Below, one piece after another: positions 50,690 to 60,477 of a stretch of DNA of 64,000 nucleotides. The position numbers were made by a program, and so were the translations under genes. The stretch covers positions 1-64,000 of the forward strand of contig JAHQIY010000041.1 of the NCBI GenBank assembly GCA_019054805.1, written 5' to 3'. Numbering within the stretch: the stretch's first letter is position 1; each line of letters starts with the position of its first letter. The notes below the pieces were generated by a model. It ran no database searches, was not told where the DNA came from, and was given only the letters and a program-made list of their open reading frames with translations. The DNA comes from Brachionus manjavacas (lineage: Eukaryota; Rotifera; Eurotatoria; Ploima; Brachionidae).

Positions 50690-51930
50690 GTGGCTTCCAG
50701 CGCTTCGAAACTGGTCTTCGTGAACATCTTGTTCGAAGTAAGCTGCATGATGAGATACGGGTCGTTCAAACCATTTATGAATCTTTCTTTAACCATACCA
50801 TCCACATTGAACACTGTAGCATCCATTTTGAATGCGCTGTTTGCTAATTTCTATAGACTCGTGAAAAGAGCTCTCACATCTTCATTGGGTAATTGCACTC
50901 GTGTATAAAAAATACCTCTTGCGTCGATGTTCACTGGTTCTGTCAAACCAAAAATCCTTTTCATGTGTTGGAACAAATCTGTCATATCCATCGGTGTTAT
51001 CGGGGTGCAATTGTCAAACATAAGCCATGCAATCATCCTCAAGGAAAAGAAGTAGTGTACTGCGTAAAATTAGCCGACGAAACCTTCGTAGAGCTAATAT
51101 AAAATTCGAAACGCTTCCACCAAGTTTCCAAATCCGTTCTATGATAAAACTGGGCTGGTTTGAAGACCGAGTCTTTGATAGACATTTCTGGGGCAGCTGC
51201 AGTATTGATTGAGCTTAAAAGGCCAGAACATTCTGAACGATGAAGAGTATCGAAAAGGTCTATTTGTTTTCCAACAGCGTGATCATGGATGCCTTCGTGT
51301 CTGAATTCGGTTCTGCGTAACCCATGTTTTGTAGATGGTATTTTATCATGCAAAGATGGCTCTTCATTCTAAACTAATCTTTCCGATTGTGCTACCTTTG
51401 GGTCATTTAGTTTTTTCTCCTTGGGAAAACAAAATCTAATAAATGTGGAGTTGCGTCTACCTTAATCGAACATGCATCTCGCCTTGACTTCGAAATATAG
51501 CATCTCTTCTTTGACATGATTCTTTCCTTTACTCCATACGCGCTTGTAGTCGACTCGCAACTTGTATAATCATCATATACGTTTCCCTTTGGTTTAAACA
51601 TCTTGTTTGCATGCTTTTCATTATCACAAGTTATCATTGGATTACCATCATCACGTGTACTCGTTGGCGCTTCACTCTCGTTTAAATCATCAAAACCCCT
51701 CTCACATGCTCGCGTCGATTCCCTGTTTCCGAATCTATATCCCTTTTCATAAACCCAAGGGGTTCCAAAACTGGGCTGCTTCAATTCTCCAATTCATTTT
51801 GGTGTCACCATCCCATCACCAAATGCAAGCTTACCAAGCTTTACCTTATTCGGAGTCGATTTCTGTCTGCTACACACAGGATCAGCCTCGCTATTCGTTT
51901 TCTCCTTCTTTTCCAACACATTCGTTAGGT
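50690..51930 (-). pseudogene. Gag-like region of element 2, broken
   Basis: Minus-strand blocks: 51930-51407 (starting near ENVLEKKEKTNSE-like text, an in-frame stop at about 51788, then a charged, low-hydrophobicity N-terminal region), 51353-51039 (FKPAQFYHRTDLETWWKRFE, the start of a capsid domain) and 51042-50851 (DLFQHMKRIFGLTEPVNIDA, VQLPNEDVRALFTSL). A frameshift near 51040 separates the last two. Further degraded capsid text follows to about 50690. The order before the zinc knuckle and protease supports gag. The first block is not recognisable and could be a leader or captured sequence. Confidence 0.6.
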
Positions 51931-51935
51931 AAGAA

Positions 51936-52025
51936 ATTAATATATTGTCATTACATATAATTTTATTCAAAATTCACTAATTAGTTAATGCTCAATTAAT
52001 ATATTGTCATTACATATAATTTTAT
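51936..52025. repeat. Short direct repeat (about 32 bp, 57-58 bp apart)
   Basis: AATTAATATATTGTCATTAC plus ATATAATTTTAT occurs at 51936-51967 and again at about 51993-52024. It lies just upstream (minus-strand sense) of the element 2 gag region. A tandem duplication by slippage is the simplest explanation. Confidence 0.7.
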
Positions 52026-52658
52026 AACATCGGTATTTTTATTTTATATCACAGGTTTTATTTATTATATAAGATTATGTCAATTATATATCAATTTTAT
52101 TTTTTATTTCCGTTAATTTTTATATCATCTTATTTTTTTATATTAAAGCAAAGAATTAAAATATTATAGCATGAAATAAGTCATTATCTAATAATTTAAT
52201 AATTAAAGTAAAGTTTGTTTTGCAAATTAATAAAAAAAAAATAATGTTATGTTTATTTTATAATTAAACACTCTTTTTAAGATATTAAAAGAGGAATTTT
52301 CAAATAAAAGAAATCAATTGAAAAGTTTTTTGAAAATGCATCGTAAAAGAAAATTAAAAATAACGAAAAAGAATAAAAATGTCAAAAAAACTTTTCCAAA
52401 TATGAATTAACAATGAGTAAATTTGATTAAATTAGGATATAAATTAGTAAATCTCTTTTAAATCGAAATGATACATAATTTTTCTAATGATACCTTAATT
52501 TATTTAAATGATTAGAAAACATAATTGATTAATAAAGAGGTCATTTTCTTTAAACTCCCCTGACTTGATCTAAAATTACGTGTGTTAGTCTAAAGTTTTG
52601 TTTTTTTAAAAGAGAAATTGAGAAAATGCAAATTTTTGATGGGTTCCGTCCCGTATTT
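52026..52658. other. AT-rich stretch without recognisable genes
   Basis: Nothing is recognisable here. There are long A/T runs and no open frame with gene-like composition. Confidence 0.6.
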
Positions 52659-52783
52659 TTAATTGACGCTTGGCTTCTGTAAATCTTCGGCAGTGTGGCT
52701 TTTAACGGGGTTTTTGCCTTCTTTCTTACGTCTAATGTTTTTCCCCCTAGGACCGCCTTTATCCTATCCAGATATTCCTTAAT
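52659..52783 (-). pseudogene. Detached pol-linker fragment of element 2
   Basis: 125 bp nearly identical to the linker of the minus-strand copy at about 50009-50133 (for example CCCCCTAGGACCGCC here against CCCCCTAGGGCCGCC there). It reads IKEYLDRIKA and LDVRKKAKTPLKATLPKIYR on the minus strand. It has neither protease nor RT attached. It is a dispersed scrap of the same gypsy family, separated by about 2.5 kb. Confidence 0.85.
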
Positions 52784-53389
52784 GGCTACACTGTAAAATG
52801 ACAACCTTTTGATTAATCCGAAAGATTTTCAACAAAGAGATGTTCAAGCTTTACCTTAAAAACAATTTTCCATGATGTATCAAATGCTGTTATTGCTGTT
52901 GTTCTTTTTTAATCATAATTTACAATATTTAAACGATATGTAAATTTTTTTTGACTATTGTGACATGTCGCTAACTCAAAAACTAAATTTTATAACTCAT
53001 CATTATTAGGTCTTTTTCGACTATAAGGACATGTCGCATTAGTCGAAAATTGTCCTAATGAAAACCAGTGTTCGATACATAGTGATATGTCACTATAAAT
53101 AGAGTGATTGAGCAATTACGTTATGTTAAATACAAGAAAATCAGTGAGTGAAGCCCACAATTTTTTTTAATTAAAAAAAAATCCAGATTTGACTTTTTTT
53201 TAACCGAAGGGGGAAAAATAATTCAAGAACTATAAAATTTTTTTAAAAAATTGTTGTTTATAAAAATTTAGTTAATGTTTCAGTAATTTTGATAAGGAAA
53301 TAAACTACCTTTCAAATTCAATCTAGTAAATTTTTCAAAACGAATTAGACTTGAATTTCACAACTTCATTTGTCCACTATTTGTCCACT
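52784..53389. other. AT-rich stretch with repeated GACATGTC palindromes
   Basis: No gene. GACATGTC occurs at 52972-52979 and 53028-53035 inside longer similar contexts (GACTATTGTGACATGTCGCTAA and CGACTATAAGGACATGTCGC). CGACTA...TAGTCG and TAGTGA-TATG-TCACTA inverted repeats follow, up to about 53097. This could be a transcription-factor site cluster or a transposon end. Confidence 0.5.
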
Positions 53390-53395
53390 AAACAA

Positions 53396-53643
53396 TGTTG
53401 GCTGGGACTTACATTAAACCCCAAATAATATCCTTGGTATGGCTTAAATTTTTTTCAAATTTCAGTTTAAATTCAGTTTTAATTTTGTTTATATATATAT
53501 TTGGTTTTGGATTTGGACCTGGTGTCCCAATAAAGTTATAAAAAAAAACCTTATTGTTTTATCCGAAACCCTCGAGTCTAGAATAGGACATGAGAAGTCT
53601 GACTGGGGAATAAAAGCCTACCAGCAGACGCAGAAATATTACA
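53396..53643 (+). mobile_element. Probable solo LTR with 6-bp target duplication
   Basis: Starts TGTTGGCTGGG and ends ATTACA (TGT...ACA termini). AAACAA immediately precedes it (53390-53395) and follows it (53644-53649). Inside are a TATA-type run at 53491-53500 and AATAAA at 53529-53534, followed by a GC-richer part, as in U3-R-U5. No gag or pol is attached on either side, so it would be a solo LTR left by LTR-LTR recombination. The start resembles that of the LTR at 32116 only in the first seven bases. A six-base duplication in an AT-rich region can arise by chance; the combination of features makes the call reasonable. Confidence 0.6.
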
Positions 53644-53649
53644 AAACAA

Positions 53650-56600
53650 ATAAAAATATAAAAATAAAAGTAAAAAATACTAATATTAAATCATAAAAAA
53701 GAAATAACTGTGAGAATATTATGATAAAATTTAAAACTTTAACAAAAAGTCAAAAATATTTAGTAAAATTATCTAAAAGTTTAATTACTATTGTGAATTC
53801 GGTGAAAATTGAAATTTCGTTTTATCTCTTCTGTGTTTGAATTTTTTTTAACAAGCCTAGTGTTCTTATAGACCTTGAGGAGAGGAGTTTGAATTAGCAT
53901 AAATAAAAATCTTTAACTTTTGTTGAGCCCATTTTTTTTAGTTAAAGTAATTTTTCGGCCAATTCGGTAAATATCGGTAAAATTAGTAATTTGGTTTGTC
54001 CACTTTTTCCTCTTTCATCTTATATGCTAGCTCTAACCTAATTTGATCATTGTATTCCCCATATCTTTATTAGGAATAGAAAATTTTTTAAGAGTTTTAG
54101 TTGTCTTTGGACGTGTCCAGCTAAATGTATTATATTTAGGGTGTAATTAGGTTATTAAGGTTTTACCTAAAAACCCCTAAATCGCACCTAATAAACCAAA
54201 AAATCATCCTGTTTGACAAAATTAGACTGAAAGGACATAAATAATCACATTGACGCCATTTTTTATGAAAAATTTAAAATTTTGTTTCTCCTTTTTTTAC
54301 AAAAATAAATTGATTTTATGTGATAAAAATATTCATTCTGCTTTATCAAAATTCGTCAATAAATTATAAAAATGAAACACAAATAACAAAAAGAAGTTTA
54401 AAAAAAAAGTATTCGATGGAAGATCTTGATAACGAAAAAAAAGATGTTTTTGAAAAAAAAGAATGCTACTCAAGCTTCAATTTTGTACAACATTCCAAGA
54501 CAGATCTTTTTAACTTAAAAAAAAAATCAAACATAAAATTAATTTTAAATTCGTTAATAATTCGTTTAAATTTTTTCTAAATAGTTATGTTGTAGCGTAT
54601 ATTTAAAAGAATAATAATAAAGAATATTTTAAATATTTATATTTTTTAAAAACAAGAAAATTTCTTTTTTTTAATTCTTATTGGGCTAATTGTTTTAATT
54701 CGATGAATATCCTGAAAAAGAGGTTAATTCTCGGGCTAAATATTTACAAAATCAGGGGGAAACAAAGTTTACCTAATTCAAAAAATAAGGCCCACCCAAT
54801 TAACCGCAGGAGGTAAAGGGGTGACTAGAAAAACTGGTCTAATTTGGAGTTTCTGAATAAAATAAGTGCGAAATATGCAATAAAAAAAATAGGTCACCCG
54901 GTTAGGCTGATTTACCATAGAATAAGACAATTAAATAAATTATCTTTACTCAAAAATATCTCAAAATTTTCTTTTAAAAATTTATTTGGTAAGATTTTTT
55001 AACGAATCGGTAAAGAAACTACAAAAAATCTCTAAAACGTTATGACTTGTAGAACAGATTAAAGATTCTAAAGAGAATATAGAGAAAAAATAAAGATTTT
55101 TTTGTTCAAATAAATGATTTTTTATTAATCTAAAATAACTACATTTTTTCTTCAAAATAGTTCAATTTATAAGGATTTTTTAAAAAAATCTTTAAAGAAA
55201 TTTCAAAAAGTCTCTATAAAATGTTTGAGTTGAAAAGCCTCTGTCAATTCTAGATTTAAAATTCCTATTTCATGATTTTTAATGGCTAAATCTTGATGCT
55301 TATTTTTTAAAATTCAAGAGGGTCTAACCGTGACACTGAATAGTGTTTTGCTTATTCCTGATTAATAGTTAAAAAAGATTGACTAAAAATTTTCTGAATG
55401 AGCCAAAATAGACGCGAAAAGAGTCAAAAAATAAGCATTTTGTGGTTTTCCAATGCTTGTGTAGAAATCAACAAGAGCCGTTTTTTTTGTTTTTGCCAGG
55501 ATGACGAAATAAAATTAAAGTTTTATATTATTTATTATATTCATGATTTTATATTATTTAACGTAATTTTTCAGCCCTTAGTTTTTTTAAGTATATTGAC
55601 TGAAGCCTTTCAAAGTTGAATAGAAATTCTTCTTAAATAATCATGAAAATAATGATTTCTCAAAATATCTAATAAGCCTTATTTAATCTAATTTATGTGT
55701 TTTACTTGTTTTTTTAAAAATGATTGATAAGTTAATTTATTAAACTTTATTAAAATTTAGCTTAGAATTATTGATTTTTTTTTAAATTGGATTAGCCCGG
55801 AAAAGAGTGATTAATCTTGAGAAACAAAGTTCGAACCTCGATAGTTTGAGAGGAGGGGAGTTCAAATATTTCTTTAAACCGAATAACATATCCAATTATG
55901 CAGAAATGTGCACACATTTAGCAGACATTCAGTTAAGGTGTAACTAAAGTTGTTAAACTTTTTTACTTTCTGTATTTAAAATTTTGTATTAAAATTTACA
56001 ATGCGAGGTAGTGCTTGCTTTTTTATCTCGATAGAGTCCAGTATTTTGAAGGGGCACAATAAAATTGACGACATAAATTTATTTTTAATTTAAGACTTTA
56101 AAAAAAGGGAAAAAAAAAGAGAAAAAAATTTTTCAAAACAAATTTTCGGAAAAAAACATTTAAAAAATTAGATCTTCGAATATGCTACATTCCAAATATT
56201 TCACATTATTTCTATATTTAGTTCGAAAATTCAGTTTAATATTTAAAAATCGAGAAAATATTTTGATTTAGATGAAATGGTTATATAATTTTATACAATT
56301 CAACGATAAGTAAAATATGAATAAAAAATAGGTGAATAGTAAAAAGTTCTTAAACATACTCAAAAGCCTAAAACTCAGAAATGGACATAATTTCCAACCA
56401 AACTATCATAAATTTTTTTAAATGAAGTTTGAGAACTTACTTCCCTAATGGCCATGCAGATCATTATTTGATCTTTCTCTTGTTCCTTTTTTCTGTACCA
56501 AGTGAAAAAAAACATTATAAAGATCTGATCGGAAAAACTCATTCCGAATTTAGGCTTTAAGCTGTTTTGTCTCTCTCTTACTATATTCTTTCTTTTCTCT

Positions 56601-56950
56601 CATAATCGTGCTTATCGGTTTGAGGAAAAATTAATCATTCCCTTTCAATTAAAAGTTCTAAGCATTGGGGCATTGTTAAATTCTAGTTTTAAAGTTAGGT
56701 TCAATTCAAGTCAGTTTTTTTCAAGAAAAAACTTTTCTCGATTTCCTTAAATTAAAATTAACTTTTTGAACAAAACCTTGAAAAAAATTAAAGATTAAAA
56801 TATAAATGCAATATTTGAAAATATCGACAAAATTTTGTTTTTTACGAACATAAATATATTTACAATGAATTTCTCTTTTTAAAGTAACTTTAATCATAAA
56901 ATTTTACACAAAATTCTGCCTTCTTTGTTACTTAAATTGGCAATCCATTA
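53650..56950. other. Gene-poor AT-rich region
   Basis: No convincing gene. Two open frames on the plus strand (54320-54580 and 55398-55619) have skewed composition and no flanking splice support. There is no recognisable RNA gene or transposon end. Confidence 0.6.
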
Positions 56951-56954
56951 TCAT

Positions 56955-57450
56955 TTAAATAATAAAGTCCTTTTTGAGGACCTTCATAAATATAATTCCC
57001 ACAATATTTTCCTTTGCATTTGTATATACCAATGATTTGTCCGTATTTTCATTGGATTCCTGACAAATTTTAATGTGAAATTTATTTTTAAAATATTTTT
57101 TTTTGATAATTACTTTTGGCTTATCCCAAACCATTTCTTTAGAACCAGATTCAGAATCATCACTTGAATCACTAGTTAATTTTGAATTAAGTGGCCAAGA
57201 TTTAAGGCTAAAAAAAATTACCATTAAATGTATTTTAATTATTTTGTTTACAAAATACCAGTAATGTGTTGTAAATTTTGGATTTTAATTTTTAAAACTA
57301 CGGCTTCTCTTAAAATTCGGACATTCTCGAGGATATTCGCCAACAAAAATAAATTCAGTAGGCTTCTTACTCTCATTATCCTTATTCTCATTTTTATTTT
57401 CAAGGAGATAATTCACGAATCCTTCTGACTGATCAAGGTTTAATTTCAAC
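56955..57450 (-). CDS. Possible small gene fragment, two coding blocks
   Basis: Block 1 (about 57450-57285) reads LDQSEGFVNYLLENKNENKD and then EFIFVGEYPRECPNFK before a stop. Block 2 (57211-56955) follows a good acceptor (AATTTTTTTTTAG) and reads LKSWPLNSKLTSDSSDDSES, then VWDKPKVIIKKKYFKNKFHI, ending KKDFII and a stop. Amino-acid composition is protein-like (acidic Ser-rich patch, then basic stretch). No donor in block 1 gives the phase needed by block 2, and no family is recognised. It could be part of a host gene or a decayed fragment. Confidence 0.3.
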
Positions 57451-57585
57451 TTTTGTTACTGAAAATTTGACCTTTTTAGTTCGAAATTCAAATTTTTTCT
57501 AAAAAAAAAAGCAAGGATGGCCACGAGTACCAAGGCAAGATAAAGCTCGAGTTGAACGCGCTGATGCAGTCGGACTTTTAGCAGT

Positions 57586-58035
57586 ATTGAATTGGTTCTG
57601 GACGAACACAGTCAGCTGGTCGAAACAAATCGGCTGCCTGGCGAGAATAGCAATGGCATGATTGCTTGGAGGATGAACATCAGGACGCCCGAGTACCAGC
57701 ACGGACGACAAAAGATTTTCATTGCCTAGTGGCAACTGCATTTTGAACACCGAGCTGATCACTGAGAATGGCAATGGCCAAGAGAATAAAAAAGAAAAAC
57801 GCTACAAAATAGTGGAAATAATGGGCAAAGAGAACGGCATTGGTGGGGAAAATTTGCGCCGCTCCGGAATGATAGCCGGCGAGACCTCGCAGGCCTACAA
57901 CGATATATGCACAATAAGCATGATCGCGCGGTCGGCATCGGCGCCTATTTGGTCCGCTTGGGCCAGCGAGTAATAAAAGTGGAAAATAGTCACATAATAT
58001 TGACGGGAGCGAGCGCTTTGAACAAAGTGCTTTTG
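57586..58035 (+). pseudogene. ACC: Acetyl-CoA carboxylase carboxyltransferase fragment, GC-rich pseudogene
   Basis: Piece 1 (57586-57726) reads IELVLDEHSQLVETNRLPGE, then [19 protein letters not shown] before a stop. Piece 2 (from about 57736) reads [32 protein letters not shown] and [20 protein letters not shown]. After a one-base shift near 57925-57932 it continues [20 protein letters not shown] and [14 protein letters not shown]. These match consecutive segments of the carboxyltransferase domain of eukaryotic multidomain acetyl-CoA carboxylase, which transfers carboxyl from biotin to acetyl-CoA. About 85-90 residues of the domain are missing between the pieces. There is no intron in the retained parts. 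Base composition is close to half G+C by eye, far above everything around it. The GC-rich stretch begins at about 57512, but 57512-57585 is not recognisable. Stops and frameshift show it is not functional. Confidence 0.88.
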
Positions 58036-58063
58036 GTTTGTTGATCGAATTTTTTTCATTCAT

Positions 58064-58590
58064 CGAAAAATTTCAATTAAGAACTTTTTTCTTAAACTTT
58101 TTGAACAAAACTTCACAATGCTACTTTTTGTATCTGATATCAATTCTAAAAATGAACCAATTTTAGAAAATTTTTGATATGTAAATGTAAATAAAAATAC
58201 GAAATACGAAAAAAGTGATTTAAATCTCCAAAAATTTATGAAGATTCGCAGGCGAGAATATCAAGAGCGTCTCATATATGTTCTCATGTTCTCAAATTTT
58301 GATCTCAAGAAATGATATTATATTTTTTTATTTCCTAATTAATTGAATAAAATCTCTAACGAATTTTAAAATTCGAAAAAAATACTGGTCCAATCGAGTA
58401 AAAATTTATTCCGTCAAAAAAATTCAAAAAGTATAAATAAAAAGTACAAAAAAAATTATAAAATTTGATTTTATGTGCACACTTTTGATTTAGATTTTTT
58501 CTATCAATTTTCGGTATTTTGATCATTTTTAGCTAAATTTTTTTTTTCAAATATCTTGATCCTTAAAAATGATCAATGTTAATTATTGTT
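58064..58590. other. DOCK 3' flank
   Basis: AT-rich, no gene. In minus-strand sense AATAAA hexamers lie at 58410-58405 and 58332-58327, about 180 and 260 nt after the DOCK stop codon. Either could serve as the polyadenylation signal. Confidence 0.45.
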
Positions 58591-60477
58591 TTAATTGCAT
58601 TTAATCAATATTCTTACTTTATTGAGAATCGAATCAGAAATTGTTTTTGCAGAGAGTCCTCTAAAAGGTGCGGAATAAAGGGACGTTGATGATTTACTTT
58701 GATCATGGCTAAATGTTTCGATAAATGAATTTTGATTAAGGCAATCTCGGGACAGAATCTGAATATTTTTCAATTTAGGTGGCTTTGGAGGAGCCTTATC
58801 GCCACAACTGTCTTCTTGCATCTTGCTTATTTCATTTTGATCAAAATTGTTAATATACGCACTTAAATTATGATCTTCTCCACTCAAATTACTTATTGGC
58901 CTTGAACTCTGATTACTATTGCTAGTGCTACTGTTATTTAGATTCTTGAATCTTCTTAGAGGACGCTTGGAACTTATGGCTTCGTCGAGAACTATTTTTC
59001 TATTCGAAAAGTCGTCATCAGAATTCAATGATTTAAGTGACGAGATTGAGTCTCTATGAGAGCTAGTGGGAATGATACCAAATGAGCTCGTATTCGGTTT
59101 GTCACATACACCAAAGTAGGATAAAATTGTTCTTCCTGTATGATTTTCTTGCACTTTGTTTAGAAATGATTTGTTAAGACTGTTTTGGTCGCTAGTACTT
59201 GGCGTTTTAGATAAAATTTTTGGGGTTGACTCAAAAGACCTAATGCAATTTTCTCCATTCTTTGTCCATTCACTGATTGTTGGTAAATCAAATAATCTTT
59301 TGAGCTTGGGCAATTGTTCGTTTTTTATTATATTCAAGAGATGATCGGTGGGCAGATGATTGATTGCCGATTCGAGAAGCGCTTCGCCCCAATTTATTGT
59401 GTCAATTATTAGTTGTTTTAAAAATTCGTTTTTCTTTAAGTCTTCGCTTGGTTGATTTATGAGAAAAAACTTTTTGTATTTAGGCAGGCCGCCTAATACG
59501 CCAGGATCAATCGTTCCTTGTATTAGTAATTTGTCTGATTCGCTTACTTCGTTTTCTTCTTGAATTTTGTTGTACGATTCCCTCAGCATTTGTAGCCTTT
59601 CGCTTACAATGTTTATGGCATTTTGAATGGGCGATATATGAACAGTATTTTCTTCAACTACAGGATAAAAATTGATTACATCAGGCAAAGGATTAGAAAT
59701 GGTAACATATTTTTCAACCAGCCACCACAAAGTTGGATCCTCTTCGTTTAGGACGCTGTCTTTTCTGTACGAAAATTTAAATTTCTTTACTTCATTGTGT
59801 TCATAATATTTTATTAGTTTGGGCGAAACTTTTAATGCCTTGAAACCATCAATGGGCTCATAGATTGGATTGACACTTATTACTTGGATGAAATGATTTT
59901 GTGATTCAGTCTCGTATTCGGTCACTTGATACGAATGCGATATGCGAGTCGAATTAGGAAACCAACTCTCCACTCTTTGTCTAAATGTCATGATTTGTTC
60001 CAAAGGTTCGCTTCGGAAAACAAACCGCTTGTTTTGGAAGAGTTTTGGAAATTTTTTACCATAAAATCCTACCAAAAAGTATTTGCACTCATACCTGCTC
60101 ACTTTTAGAATGTTTTCGCACAAGTCTGCTTGTTGACGCAAAAACCTATATAGCTTATCCAAGTCAAATTCGGATTCATAAATGCCTCTGAGGATTTTGG
60201 ACAATTCGAAGCCTTTTTCCCATGCCAAACCTGATCTATAATCTTCAATCAGCTCTAAAAACAGTGCTTCTTTCAAATTTTTGTGCATTGTTACATTTTG
60301 ATAAGATTGGTGAACAAGATATGGCTCAAGTGGCTCATTAGTCCAATACAGCAATTCTGCATGAAGTTTAAGTGTATTTGCCGCACAAACTAAATTATTA
60401 CATCGTTTGTGTATTTTCCTTAATTTTTCAATGTATTTCACATAAATGTCGTAGCGTTTAATATTGCCATAGAAATT
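58591..60477 (-). CDS. DOCK: DOCK last exon: DHR2 GEF domain and C-terminal tail
   Basis: 628 codons after the acceptor TTTTTTAAAG. The first about 400 residues are DHR2: NTLKLHAELLYW, WEKGFELSKILRGIYE, FYGKKFPKLFQNKRFVFRSE, WWLVEKYVTISNPLPDVINF, and IDPGVLGGLPKYKKFF. The last corresponds to the lobe-C segment carrying the nucleotide-sensor valine of the family (Val of GVLGG, by comparison from memory). The remaining about 220 residues are Ser/Asn-rich, probably disordered, with a proline motif APPKPPKLK (58794-58768) suited to binding an SH3 domain such as that of Crk, as in DOCK180 and myoblast city. There is no intron in this large exon. The tail ends ILNKVRILIKCN. Confidence 0.92.
   Translation of the reverse strand, partial: NFYGNIKRYDIYVKYIEKLRKIHKRCNNLVCAANTLKLHAELLYWTNEPLEPYLVHQSYQNVTMHKNLKEALFLELIEDYRSGLAWEKGFELSKILRGIYESEFDLDKLYRFLRQQADLCENILKVSRYECKYFLVGFYGKKFPKLFQNKRFVFRSEPLEQIMTFRQRVESWFPNSTRISHSYQVTEYETESQNHFIQVISVNPIYEPIDGFKALKVSPKLIKYYEHNEVKKFKFSYRKDSVLNEEDPTLWWLVEKYVTISNPLPDVINFYPVVEENTVHISPIQNAINIVSERLQMLRESYNKIQEENEVSESDKLLIQGTIDPGVLGGLPKYKKFFLINQPSEDLKKNEFLKQLIIDTINWGEALLESAINHLPTDHLLNIIKNEQLPKLKRLFDLPTISEWTKNGENCIRSFESTPKILSKTPSTSDQNSLNKSFLNKVQENHTGRTILSYFGVCDKPNTSSFGIIPTSSHRDSISSLKSLNSDDDFSNRKIVLDEAISSKRPLRRFKNLNNSSTSNSNQSSRPISNLSGEDHNLSAYINNFDQNEISKMQEDSCGDKAPPKPPKLKNIQILSRDCLNQNSFIETFSHDQSKSSTSLYSAPFRGLSAKTISDSILNKVRILIKCN

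Noticed and set aside
54320-54580. 86-codon plus-strand ORF
   Set aside because: Lys/Asn/Phe-rich, surrounded by A runs, with no splice-supported neighbours and no recognisable domain. Not enough evidence for a gene.
55398-55619. 73-codon plus-strand ORF
   Set aside because: Isolated, composition typical of AT-rich non-coding DNA, no supporting context.
57499-58063. Two minus-strand ORFs (91 and 114 codons) with protein-like composition
   Set aside because: They are antisense shadows of the GC-rich acetyl-CoA carboxylase pseudogene read on the plus strand.
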